DNA from: Pseudomonas sp. M47T1
GTDB taxonomy: Bacteria; Pseudomonadota; Gammaproteobacteria; Pseudomonadales; Pseudomonadaceae
Length of the DNA: 64,000 nucleotides
Assembly: GCF_000263855.1 (NCBI RefSeq)
Contig: NZ_AJWX01000009.1
Location: 62,001 to 126,000, forward strand
Reading direction: 5' to 3'
The notes beneath the pieces were generated by a model, which did not search any database, was not told the origin of the DNA, and saw only the letters and a program-made list of their open reading frames with translations. Shown here piece after piece: positions 45,698-54,173 of the stretch (its first letter is position 1; every line of letters starts with the position of its first letter). A program made the position numbers and the translations under genes.

Positions 45698-45893
45698 CGT
45701 CGCTTGCACGTTACGCTAACGCCGCAGGCGATACCTGTGCGCAGCAATCGGCGCTCGATAGGCCCGTTGAAATACCGGTTAATTTCGCGGTATCTGCGTC
45801 TTTATTCACCGATAGGCCGCTATCGTGAGGCGTTGTCAGCAACATGAGAAACGATTTATAGTCGCCGAAACCTGCTAGAAATCATCGCCTATC

Positions 45894-46380
45894 ATGAGCC
45901 TCTCCAACCTTGCGGCCCTGCGGTTTTTCAACGTTGCGGCGCAGACCCAGAGCTTCGTCAAAGCCGCACAATTGCTCAACGTCACCCATGGTGCGGTCAG
46001 CCGTCAGGTGCGCCTGCTGGAACAGTCCCTTGGCCTTGAGCTGTTCGAGCGGCGCAACCGGGCGATTTTTCTCAACGCGGCCGGGCACACGCTGTACCAG
46101 GCGACAGCTCCCCTGTTCGAGCAGTTGCACCGCACCATCGACCAATTGAAACAGCACGTGCAGGACGGAGTACGGGTGGTGTCCTGATGGCCAACCTGGT
46201 GCGCAGTGATGAATCTCACTGGGACACCTCGGTGCACGGCGCCCTTTCGACGATCAGCGTAAATGCCAGTATTTTCACCAGTGGTTGCAAGCGCAATCGA
46301 CGAAGCATGCCCACGCCGGCATGACTGTACGGGCAACGCGGGAGGCGCCTGAATGGTGGCTCTTTGGAATATTTCACTGA
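45894..46380 (+). pseudogene. Truncated LysR family regulator gene
   Basis: The first 97 residues (to the stop at 46187) are a complete LysR helix-turn-helix and linker of the GcvA type (LRFFNVAAQTQSFVKAAQLL, VTHGAVSRQVRLLEQSLGLELF). About 190 residues of effector domain are missing. In another frame, from about 46240, a stretch reading RPFDDQRKCQYFHQWLQAQ and running to a stop at 46378 looks like the last part of a LysR protein. The gene therefore appears to have lost its middle by deletion, with a frame change. The HTH fragment could still bind DNA but would lack regulation. Confidence 0.65.
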
Positions 46381-46392
46381 ACCAACGATCAA

Positions 46393-46410
46393 CTGTCATT
46401 AAACCGAAAT
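46393..46410 (+). promoter_or_regulatory. Pho-box-like site before pstS
   Basis: CTGTCAT-TAAA-CCGAAAT fits the 7-4-7 layout of a PhoB site; the first half is a perfect match, the second partial. It lies about 80 bases before the pstS start, where a phosphate-starvation promoter is expected. Confidence 0.55.
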
Positions 46411-46485
46411 ATTCAAAGCATTAAATCGTCACGGCCAAACCCGTGTGGGTAGGACCCACTCAAACCAATTTGCCGAGGTGTTGCC

Positions 46486-47505
46486 GTGACGCTGCTGAAT
46501 AAAACTCGTCTGTCGCTCTTGCTGGCCTCCATGTGCCTCACTGGCCTGGCCCATGCGACCGATGTAACAGGTGCGGGCTCCAGCTTTGTGTACCCTGTGC
46601 TGTCCAAGTGGTCCCAGGACTACAGCAAAGAGAAAGATAACCGCATCAACTATCAGTCCATCGGTTCGGGCGGTGGCATCGCCCAGATCAAGGCAGCCAC
46701 CGTTGATTTCGGCGCATCGGATGCCCCGCTCAGCGCTGACGACCTCAAGGCTGCCGGCCTGGGCCAGTTCCCTAGCGTCATCGGCGGTATCGTGCCTGTG
46801 TTCAACGTCGAAGGCGTTGAAGGCGGCAAGCTGAAACTGGACGGCCAGGCACTGGCTGACATCTTCCAGGGCAAGATCACCAAGTGGAACGACAAGGCCA
46901 TCGAGGCCCTGAACCCCGGCGTCAAGCTGCCTGAAACCGCGATCACCGTGGTGCACCGTTCGGACGGCTCGGGTACTTCGTTCAACTTCACCAACTACCT
47001 GTCCAAAGTCAGCCCTAGCTGGGCTGAAACCCTGAAGTTCGGCACCACCGTGGCCTGGCCAGTGGGCGTGGGCGGCAAGGGCAACGAAGGGGTGGCTGCC
47101 TACGTGAAGCAGATCAAGGGTTCGATCGGTTACGTCGAATACGCCTATGCCCTGCAGAACAAAATGGCCACTGCCCAGCTGAAGAACGCCGCCGGCAAAT
47201 TCGTCGAGCCTAACGCCAAGGCCTTCCAGGCCGCCGCCGATACCGCCGACTGGGCCAGCGCCAAGGACTTCAACCTGATCATGACCAACGCGCCTGGCGA
47301 CAACGCCTGGCCGATCACTGCCACTACCTGGATCATCATGTACAAGCAGTCCAAGAACGCCGAGCAGAGCAAGGCCGCCTTTGACTTCTTCAAATGGTCC
47401 CTGGAAAACGGCCAGCAACAGGCCAGCGCCCTGGACTACGTAGCGCTGCCCAAGTCGCTGGTGGACAAGATCGAAGGCTACTGGAAATCCGATTTCGCCC
47501 ATTGA
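46486..47505 (+). CDS. pstS: Phosphate ABC transporter substrate-binding protein PstS
   Basis: This periplasmic binding protein of E. coli PstS type has 339 residues. The signal peptide ends after LAHA, and the mature part begins TDVTGAGSSFVYPVLSKWS. Phosphate-binding motifs are SIGSGGGIAQIKAATVDFGASD and HRSDGSGTSFNFT. It starts with GTG at 46486, preceded by GAGG. It is the first gene of pstSCAB and should be strongly induced by phosphate starvation through the site upstream. Confidence 0.95.
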   Translation: MTLLNKTRLSLLLASMCLTGLAHATDVTGAGSSFVYPVLSKWSQDYSKEKDNRINYQSIGSGGGIAQIKAATVDFGASDAPLSADDLKAAGLGQFPSVIGGIVPVFNVEGVEGGKLKLDGQALADIFQGKITKWNDKAIEALNPGVKLPETAITVVHRSDGSGTSFNFTNYLSKVSPSWAETLKFGTTVAWPVGVGGKGNEGVAAYVKQIKGSIGYVEYAYALQNKMATAQLKNAAGKFVEPNAKAFQAAADTADWASAKDFNLIMTNAPGDNAWPITATTWIIMYKQSKNAEQSKAAFDFFKWSLENGQQQASALDYVALPKSLVDKIEGYWKSDFAH

Positions 47506-47578
47506 TGTGACGTAAACCGGTGCGCCCCTGCCAGACCTTGACGGTATGGCGGGGGCGTTGCCTTGCGAGTGGATTGCC

Positions 47579-48571
47579 ATGACAGAAAACACCCAATACA
47601 TGACTTCAACCAGCAGCACTACCGACGCCAGCGAAGCCCGCGCCGCCCGCGACCACCGCCATGACATGTGGTTTCGGCGGACGATGATGGGTGCCGGTAT
47701 GTTGGTGCTGGTGCTGTTGCTGAGCATTGCCGGTTCTACCCTGTGGGGCGGCAGTGAAGCGTTTCGTACCTTTGGTTTCGGCTTTTTGACCAGCACCCAG
47801 TGGGACGTGGTCAATGGTCAGTTCGGTGCCGTGGTGCCTATTTTCGGTACCCTGGTGACCTCGCTTTTGGCGTTGCTGATCGCCGTTCCGGTGAGTTTCG
47901 GCATCGCCATTTTTCTTACTGAAGTGGCGCCTGTGTGGCTGCGCATGCCCATTGCCTCGGCCATCGAGCTGCTGGCCGGCATCCCGTCGATCATTTACGG
48001 CATGTGGGGCTTGTTCATCTTCGGCCCGTTCATGGCCGCGCACCTGGCCCCCTGGATCAATGATCACCTGGGCGCCCTGCCCGTGGTGGGTTCGCTGTTC
48101 CAGGGCCCGCCACTGGGTATCGGCATGCTCACCGCCGGTATCGTGCTGGCGATCATGATCACGCCGTTCATCACCTCGGTGATGCATGAAGTGTTCCGCA
48201 GCGTGCCCACCACCCTCAAGGAATCGGCCTACGCCTTGGGTAACACCACCTGGGAAGTGGTGTGGGACATCGTGCTGCCTTACACCCGCTCGGCGGTGGT
48301 CGGTGGTGTTTTCCTCGGCCTGGGCCGTGCCCTGGGTGAAACCATGGCGGTGACCTTCGTGCTGGGCAACGCCCACCAGTTCTCCGCTTCGCTTCTGATG
48401 CCCAGCAGCTCGATTGCCTCGGTCATCGCCAACGAGTTCAGCGAGGCCTACACCGACCTGCACCGTTCGGCACTGATCGCCCTGGGCTTTCTGCTGTTTG
48501 TTGTCACTTTCGTGGTGCTGGCTGCGGCCCGCCTGATGTTGATGCGCCTGTCGCGTAAAGAGGGACTATGA
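47579..48571 (+). CDS. pstC: Phosphate ABC transporter permease PstC
   Basis: This inner-membrane permease has 330 residues and six transmembrane helices. The EAA loop is KESAYALGNTTWEVVWDIVLP. The N-terminal tail before the first helix (residue about 38) is hydrophilic. I chose the ATG at 47579. Its stop overlaps the pstA start (ATGA). Confidence 0.93.
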   Translation: MTENTQYMTSTSSTTDASEARAARDHRHDMWFRRTMMGAGMLVLVLLLSIAGSTLWGGSEAFRTFGFGFLTSTQWDVVNGQFGAVVPIFGTLVTSLLALLIAVPVSFGIAIFLTEVAPVWLRMPIASAIELLAGIPSIIYGMWGLFIFGPFMAAHLAPWINDHLGALPVVGSLFQGPPLGIGMLTAGIVLAIMITPFITSVMHEVFRSVPTTLKESAYALGNTTWEVVWDIVLPYTRSAVVGGVFLGLGRALGETMAVTFVLGNAHQFSASLLMPSSSIASVIANEFSEAYTDLHRSALIALGFLLFVVTFVVLAAARLMLMRLSRKEGL

Positions 48572-49446
48572 ACGACAACGAGCACGAGCGGCTGTACCGC
48601 GTTCGCCGCCTGAAAAACCGTATTGCCATGGTGCTGAGCTGTGGTGCCACGGCATTTGGCCTGTTGTGGCTGGTGTGGATCCTGCTCACCACCATCATCA
48701 ACGGCTTCCAGGCCCTCAACCTGAACCTGTTTACCCAGATGACCCCGCCGCCCGGCACTGAGGGTGGCCTGGCGAACGCCTTCTACGGCAGCGCCCTGAT
48801 GTCGGTGATGGCCCTGCTGATCGGCACGCCCATTGGCCTTGCCGCGGGCATCTGGCTGGCCGAGTTCGCTCGCCATTCCAAGCTGGGCAACACGGTGCGC
48901 TTCATCAACGACATTCTGTTGTCGGCACCCTCGATTGTGCTGGGCCTGTTCATCTACACCGCGGTGATCCTGCCGCTCAACCACCTGACCAACCACCAGG
49001 TCGGCTTCTCGGCCTTCGCCGGTGCCCTGGCCCTGGCGTTGCTGGTGATTCCGGTTGTTGTGCGCACCACCGATGAAATGTTGCAACTGCAACCCTCGAC
49101 CATGCGCGAAGCCGCGCTGGCGCTGGGCGTGCCGCAATGGAAGCTGACCCTGCAGATTGTGCTGCGTGCCGCCAAGGCGGGCGTGGTTACCGGTGTGCTG
49201 CTGGCGCTGGCGCGCATCACCGGCGAAACCGCGCCGCTGCTGTTCACCGCGTTCGGCAACCAGTTCTGGAGCAGCAACCTGCTCAAGCCGATTGCCAGCG
49301 TTCCGGTGGTGATCTTCCAATATGCAATGAGCCCGTTCGACGACTGGCACGCCATCGCCTGGGCCGGCGCCCTGGTGCTGACCCTGTTCGTGCTGTGTCT
49401 GAGCCTGCTTTCCCGATTGATCCTTTTGCGCAATAGGTCTCACTGA
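48568..49446 (+). CDS. pstA: Phosphate ABC transporter permease PstA
   Basis: This inner-membrane permease has 292 residues and six transmembrane helices. The EAA loop is [21 protein letters not shown]. It overlaps pstC by four bases and pstB by one base, so the three are made in step. Confidence 0.93.
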   Translation: MNDNEHERLYRVRRLKNRIAMVLSCGATAFGLLWLVWILLTTIINGFQALNLNLFTQMTPPPGTEGGLANAFYGSALMSVMALLIGTPIGLAAGIWLAEFARHSKLGNTVRFINDILLSAPSIVLGLFIYTAVILPLNHLTNHQVGFSAFAGALALALLVIPVVVRTTDEMLQLQPSTMREAALALGVPQWKLTLQIVLRAAKAGVVTGVLLALARITGETAPLLFTAFGNQFWSSNLLKPIASVPVVIFQYAMSPFDDWHAIAWAGALVLTLFVLCLSLLSRLILLRNRSH

Positions 49447-50219
49447 TGACAAGTCTTGCCCAGGAACGCACCAAAATCCGCGTGCGCAACCTTGAATTTT
49501 TCTATGACCAGCAGCGCTCGTTGAAATCCATCGACATGGACATCCCCGAAAAGCGTGTGACGGCCATCATTGGCCCGTCCGGCTGCGGCAAGTCCACGCT
49601 GCTGCGGGTGTTCAACCGCATCTACGCCATGTACCCCAAGCAGGAAGCCAAGGGCGAAGTACTGCTCAACGGCGAAAACATCCTGGCACCCAGCTATTCC
49701 ATGAACCGCCTGCGCAGCAACGTGGGCATGGTGTTCCAGAAGCCGGTACCGTTCCCGATGTCGATCTATGACAACATCGCCTACGCCGTGCGCCACCATG
49801 AAAAACTCGGTCGCCGCGAAATGGACGACCGCGTCGAACAGGCGCTGCACGGCGCCGCGCTGTGGGGTGAAGTGAAGGACAAGCTCAAGCAAAGCGCCCA
49901 GAGCCTGTCTGGTGGCCAGCAACAGCGTCTGTGCATTGCCCGCACCATCGCCTTGAAGCCCCAGGTACTTCTGCTGGACGAACCGACCTCGGCGCTGGAC
50001 CCGATCTCCACCGGGCGCATCGAGCAGTTGATCACCGAGCTCAAGGAACAGTTCACCGTGATCATCGTGACGCACAACATGCAACAGGCCGCGCGCTGCT
50101 CGGACTACACCGCGTTCATGTTCATGGGCGAACTGATCGAGCATGGCGACACCGACACGCTGTTCACCAACCCGGCCAAGACCCAGACCGAAGATTACAT
50201 CACCGGTCGTTTCGGCTGA
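49446..50219 (+). CDS. pstB: Phosphate ABC transporter ATP-binding protein PstB
   Basis: This ABC ATPase has 257 residues. Walker A is GPSGCGKST, the signature is [17 protein letters not shown], Walker B is [13 protein letters not shown], and the H-loop is [16 protein letters not shown]. It powers PstCA. No phoU follows, unlike in many pst operons. A REP pair comes directly after. Confidence 0.95.
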   Translation: MTSLAQERTKIRVRNLEFFYDQQRSLKSIDMDIPEKRVTAIIGPSGCGKSTLLRVFNRIYAMYPKQEAKGEVLLNGENILAPSYSMNRLRSNVGMVFQKPVPFPMSIYDNIAYAVRHHEKLGRREMDDRVEQALHGAALWGEVKDKLKQSAQSLSGGQQQRLCIARTIALKPQVLLLDEPTSALDPISTGRIEQLITELKEQFTVIIVTHNMQQAARCSDYTAFMFMGELIEHGDTDTLFTNPAKTQTEDYITGRFG

Positions 50220-50239
50220 TTCACTTTGCTGCTTTGCAG

Positions 50240-50334
50240 TGGTGGGAGCGAGCTTGGCCCGCGAAAAGCGCGCCGCGGTTTTTCAGTAACACCGCGATGT
50301 GGCCTTCGCGGGTAGAACCTGCTCCCACAAAGGC
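50240..50334. repeat. REP pair
   Basis: GTGGGAGCGAGCTTGGCCCGCGAA (near 50240-50265) and its inverse TTCGCGGGTAGAACCTGCTCCCAC (near 50310-50332) face each other between the converging pstB and methyltransferase genes. The family is the same as at 28263. Confidence 0.75.
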
Positions 50335-50341
50335 TGTTGGT

Positions 50342-50950
50342 TTATACCCGCACAATCAATCGATGCACGCGCTTGCCTGACGACACGCTCTGTGACTCGT
50401 CATCCAGCAACACGTGCACACTGCCCAACGCCTCGCGCACCACACGTCGATCAAACGCCGTGTAAAGGCGCCCGGCCGCGTCGCGAATGGATGCCTCGGG
50501 GGTTACCCGCCAACTCAAATACAAGGTGCCGCCAGGCCGCAACAGTTCGCGCAGGCGCCGGGTGGCGGGGGCGATCTGCTCGTCGGGCAGGTGCATGATC
50601 ACGGTTTCGCACAACACGTTCTGAAAGCTGCCGGCCTGCAAGTTGGCGAGCTCAGGCAAGGCCGCCAGGGCGAAGCGTTGGTCGGGGTGCAGGGTGCGGG
50701 CCTGGGTCAGCAGGCCGGTGCTGGCTTCCACGCCCAAGGCCTCGAACCCCTGGGCGGTCAGCCACGCCAGGTCGCGGCCACTGCCGCAGCCCACGTCCAC
50801 CGTGGGGCCGGGGCTGAAATGGCGCAGCAACAGGGCGTACATGTCGCTGGGCGGCGCCTGGTGGTTCCACTCGCGGGCATAGTCGGGGGCGCGCTGGTCG
50901 TAGGCGTCAAGGGTTTTCGGGTCCACGGTGGGTTCCTGGAAAGGCGGCAT
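50342..50950 (-). CDS. Class I SAM-dependent methyltransferase
   Basis: This 202-residue protein binds S-adenosylmethionine through VDVGCGSGRDLAWLTAQGF and the acidic loop LGVEAS. Later family motifs are NVLCETVIMHLPDEQ and LRPGGTLYLSWRVT. It has the shape of small-molecule methyltransferases of the methyltransf_11/25 kind. The substrate is unknown. It stands alone before the YkgJ-type gene, in the same direction. Confidence 0.85.
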   Translation of the reverse strand: MPPFQEPTVDPKTLDAYDQRAPDYAREWNHQAPPSDMYALLLRHFSPGPTVDVGCGSGRDLAWLTAQGFEALGVEASTGLLTQARTLHPDQRFALAALPELANLQAGSFQNVLCETVIMHLPDEQIAPATRRLRELLRPGGTLYLSWRVTPEASIRDAAGRLYTAFDRRVVREALGSVHVLLDDESQSVSSGKRVHRLIVRV

Positions 50951-50995
50951 GCCTTGACTCTAGACACCGTGGCAGCACCCAGCGTTCGCGGCCAT

Positions 50996-51349
50996 TCAGG
51001 CCGTCAATGCCCAGCCCGATTCCAGCGGTGGCAGGCCGTGGTGCGCACGGGCGCGATCACAGTTTTCGTTGTGCTCGCCGTTCTCCCACGACGCCTCGAA
51101 CTCGCGGCAGGTGCTGGAGCGCTGTTCATACATGGTGCAGCCCACCGAGCAGCCAATCTCGCCCGCCAGGCTGGTGCAGCGTGCCGGCTTGCGGTCGGTG
51201 CCGATCATGGCCACATGGTTGTGGCTGACCTGCACCGTCAATTCATCAGGTACCAGCCCGCCCACCGAGACACATTCGCCCCAATAGAAAGACACACGAA
51301 AAAACGCGCAGCAGGCGCCGCAACTCACGCAAGGGTTGTTATCAGACAT
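50996..51349 (-). CDS. YkgJ family cysteine-cluster protein
   Basis: This 117-residue protein has the CxxCxxCC motif of the YkgJ/UPF0153 family (CVSCGACC) and further cysteines (CTSLAGEIGCSVGCTMY, STCREFE). These probably bind zinc or an Fe-S cluster. The start at 51349 matches the family N-terminus; an in-frame GTG farther up adds 16 unlike residues. The exact role is unknown. Confidence 0.85.
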   Translation of the reverse strand: MSDNNPCVSCGACCAFFRVSFYWGECVSVGGLVPDELTVQVSHNHVAMIGTDRKPARCTSLAGEIGCSVGCTMYEQRSSTCREFEASWENGEHNENCDRARAHHGLPPLESGWALTA

Positions 51350-51536
51350 GATTGAGGATGAATTCGATACGGGCGGCGACCTCAGGACGAGGACCACAAC
51401 CGAGCGCCTATTCTAGGCATCGCCGCGCCGTTGAGAAGGGGGTAGGCGGGGGGTTGAGCAAATATAATTGTGTGGCTTTATGACCGATTTTGTGGGTGGC
51501 AGGGCGACAAATTGCCGCCCCTTGGAGCCCGGCGCT

Positions 51537-52250
51537 TCAGCGGCTGGCGGCGAGGCGTTGACGCTTGAGGTCACGCTCGGTCAACCAGCCGAAAATCAGC
51601 CCCAGCGAACCCCACATCACCAACTGGATGCCCAGTGTGGCCAGGCGGAACTGCCACAGCTGTTCGGCAGGGAAGCTGTCGGGCACCTCGTTCACCGGCG
51701 GGAACACCGAACCGCCCAGGTTCATCACCAGCACGTACAGGGCGATGCCTACCAGCGCCGCCGTCCAGGCGCCATGGCGGGGCAGCAGGTTACGGGCGAA
51801 ATTGATCGCGATCACCATGGCCACCACGGACAGGGCTACCATCAGCAGGAACAGGTGGGTGCGCTCACGCAACGTGTCCAGGCTGCCGACCGACGGTGGG
51901 TTGGCGGGGTACTTCAATTCCGGCACCACAATCACGGCCACAAATGCCGCCAGCGCCAGCAACGCCGCAAGGCCCCGCGGGCCCAGGCGGCTGCGGCCCA
52001 GGCAGTTGGCGAACGCCAGGGCGAACAGCGCGCCCATGCCGGCGCTGTACACCAGCACACCGCTGATCAGGCTGATGCCGCTCTGCACCTCTCGGCCCAC
52101 CAACTCCGGTGCCGGGCCTTGATCCAGTTGCTCTTCAAAGGCAAAAGCCTGGTCAACCTGGGGCTCGCCCACGTACTTTGCGAAGCTGAAGGCAAGAAAG
52201 CCGGCGACGATACCGACGAACATGCCGCGCAGGAGCAGGGATCCGATCAT
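51537..52250 (-). CDS. cbtA: Predicted cobalt transporter subunit CbtA
   Basis: This 237-residue membrane protein has about six helices. It shows the CbtA pattern: the first helix LLRGMFVGIVAGFLAFSFAKYVGEP, a segment with EVQSGISLISGVLVYSAGMG, and FPPVNEVPDSFPAEQLWQFRL near the end. CbtA usually works with the small protein CbtB, whose gene lies just upstream under a cobalamin riboswitch. Here no CbtB frame is found in the 140 bases before it, and I see no cobalamin riboswitch. The start at 52250 is chosen because an upstream frame adds a non-family tail. Confidence 0.8.
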   Translation of the reverse strand: MIGSLLLRGMFVGIVAGFLAFSFAKYVGEPQVDQAFAFEEQLDQGPAPELVGREVQSGISLISGVLVYSAGMGALFALAFANCLGRSRLGPRGLAALLALAAFVAVIVVPELKYPANPPSVGSLDTLRERTHLFLLMVALSVVAMVIAINFARNLLPRHGAWTAALVGIALYVLVMNLGGSVFPPVNEVPDSFPAEQLWQFRLATLGIQLVMWGSLGLIFGWLTERDLKRQRLAASR

Positions 52251-52390
52251 GAAGGTGCTCGTGTGGTGAAGAGGGTGTCCGCGAGTGTAAACCGGCATTG
52301 AGTCATTGCGTGGGGGCTGAGTTTTTTGTCATAAAGCCCGTAGGCCTGGCTTGAGATCACTGTTGAAGAAGCATCTAGCGGAGGTAACCC

Positions 52391-52789
52391 ATGTACACCC
52401 ACATCCAACTAGGCGCCCGCGACCTGCCGCGTCTGGCGGCCTTCTACGACGCGGTGCTCCATGAACTGGGCCTGGAGCGCATGCCCGACGAGGACGACGG
52501 CGGCCCGCCCGGCGCCGGGTGGCAGGTGCCAGGCCGGCGCTGGCCGCAGTTTTTCGTGCAGGAACCCATCAACGGCCTGCCGGCCACCTGGGGCAATGGC
52601 GTGCAGGTGAGTTTCGCCGCCGCCAGCCCCGCCCAGGTTGATGCGGCCTGGCACACGGCCCTGCAGATGGGCGGCCACGACGAAGGCCCGCCGGGGCCAC
52701 GGCCGCAGTATTCAGCGGACTACTACGGGGCCTACTGCCGCGACCCGGAAGGCAACAAACTCTGCTTCGTTCACGCCGACGGCCTGTAG
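52391..52789 (+). CDS. VOC (glyoxalase/dioxygenase) superfamily protein
   Basis: This 132-residue protein has the paired beta-alpha-beta VOC fold. It begins THIQLGARDLPRLAAFYDAVL and ends YYGAYCRDPEGNKLCFVHADG. The start at 52391 follows GGAGG. The usual metal ligands are His and Glu; the first His in THIQLG is present, the others are uncertain. The reaction is not known. Confidence 0.85.
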   Translation: MYTHIQLGARDLPRLAAFYDAVLHELGLERMPDEDDGGPPGAGWQVPGRRWPQFFVQEPINGLPATWGNGVQVSFAAASPAQVDAAWHTALQMGGHDEGPPGPRPQYSADYYGAYCRDPEGNKLCFVHADGL

Positions 52790-52809
52790 CCGCCACTGTT
52801 TTGCGTCAG

Positions 52810-52916
52810 ATTTTGCAGGCGCTGCCGCCTGGCTGCGAAAAGGTCTGCAGGGCCTTCGGCGGTGGCTTGTGGATCGCGGGCCCGCAGTGCGCGCCTTCAC
52901 AGCCTGGCGGCAGCTC
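52810..52916. repeat. REP-type inverted repeat
   Basis: GCGCTGCCGCCTGGCTGCGAAAAGG (52814 on) is mirrored by TTCACAGCCTGGCGGCAGC (52895-52913). It is the same family as 4632-4720 and lies between converging genes. Confidence 0.65.
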
Positions 52917-52963
52917 CGGCATCCGAATGGTGTGGGAGATGGCCAGGCTGTAAAGCCGAGGTG

Positions 52964-54052
52964 TTAAGGCGTGTTGCTCACGCCCCGGTGCAGGTCGGCG
53001 GTCATGCGTTCGCCGGCATAGGCCTGGGCCTGCGCCGATTTCTCCACCAGCGGCCCCAGGCCAAAAAACTCATGGGTCACGCCGCTGTACACCCGGCGTT
53101 CCACGTTGACCCCGGCTGCCTTGAGCGCCGTTTCCATCAACGCACCATCGTCACGCAGGGGGTCGATTTCGGCGTTGATCAGGGTCACCGGCGGCAACCC
53201 CTGAAGGTTGGCGTGCAACACATCCAGGCGCGGATCCTGCTTCTGCGAAGGGTCACTGAGCAACTGGTTGAGGAACCACGGCATCATCGCCGCGTTCAGC
53301 GGCTTGGCATGTGCGTATTTGCTGTAGGACTCGGTGTCGCTGCCGGTCTGTGTGACCGGGTAGATGGCCAGCACGTGCTTGGGCGCTGCCAGGCCTTGCT
53401 CATGGGCGGCAATGGCGGTGGCCAGGGCCAGGTTACCGCCGGCGCTTTCACCGGCCAGGCCCAGGTGCTGCGGGTCGCCGCCCACGGCCCTGGCGTAATG
53501 GGTCAGCCAGCGGTACACCGCCACACCGTCATCGACGGCGGCAGGGAAGCGGTCTTCCGGCGCGCGGCGATAGTCGATGGACACCACCACCGCATCGGTC
53601 AGTTTCGCCAGGCTGCGTGCGCTGCTGTCGTAAGCCTTGCGGTCGGCCAGCACCCAGCCACCGCCGTGGAAGTACAGAATCACCGGTTTGTAGGTGCCCC
53701 CTTCGGGGGTATAGACCGTGGCCGGGATTTGCCCGGCGGCGCCCGGCACGGTGCGGTCATAGGCGGTGACGCCCGGCACCCACGTGGCCGGGTCAGTGTC
53801 CCGGCCCTGGTCGGCCAGCACGGCCTTGGCGGCGTCTGCCAGGGTGGGCTGCAGGCGGGCCGTGTCGACGTCGAGGTTTTCGATCGGTTGCGGGTTGAGG
53901 CTGGCCAGTTTGTCCAGCACCAGGCCCATGTCGGCGTCCGGGCGCAGGTTGGCGGCTTCGGCCTGGGCCAACTGCTCCGGGGTCAGGGCGGGAGGTGAGC
54001 TTGCACACGCGGCCAATACCAGTGGCAACAGCAGGACGAGAGGTTTAATCAT
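52964..54052 (-). CDS. Alpha/beta hydrolase (HSL-type esterase), lipoprotein
   Basis: This exported esterase has 362 residues. It has a lipoprotein signal (MIKPLVLLLPLVLAAC, lipobox LAAC) and the hormone-sensitive-lipase family hallmarks: oxyanion hole FHGGGWV, nucleophile GESAGGN, catalytic Asp in INAEIDPLRDDG and His in SGVTHEFFG. The start at 54052 is required for the signal. It is anchored in a membrane and faces the periplasm or the outside. The substrate is unknown. It is divergent from the NEL-type toxin gene 120 bases away. Confidence 0.88.
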   Translation of the reverse strand: MIKPLVLLLPLVLAACASSPPALTPEQLAQAEAANLRPDADMGLVLDKLASLNPQPIENLDVDTARLQPTLADAAKAVLADQGRDTDPATWVPGVTAYDRTVPGAAGQIPATVYTPEGGTYKPVILYFHGGGWVLADRKAYDSSARSLAKLTDAVVVSIDYRRAPEDRFPAAVDDGVAVYRWLTHYARAVGGDPQHLGLAGESAGGNLALATAIAAHEQGLAAPKHVLAIYPVTQTGSDTESYSKYAHAKPLNAAMMPWFLNQLLSDPSQKQDPRLDVLHANLQGLPPVTLINAEIDPLRDDGALMETALKAAGVNVERRVYSGVTHEFFGLGPLVEKSAQAQAYAGERMTADLHRGVSNTP

Positions 54053-54173
54053 TGGATCGGGCCTGAAAAAGTGAGTGGTTCCACTATAGGCCAGATTTCC
54101 GGTGGTTATTATGCAGCGCACGCCGTTGCGCGCTTGTTGGTTTGCTGGCCGCCCCTTGAACAGGATGACCGTC

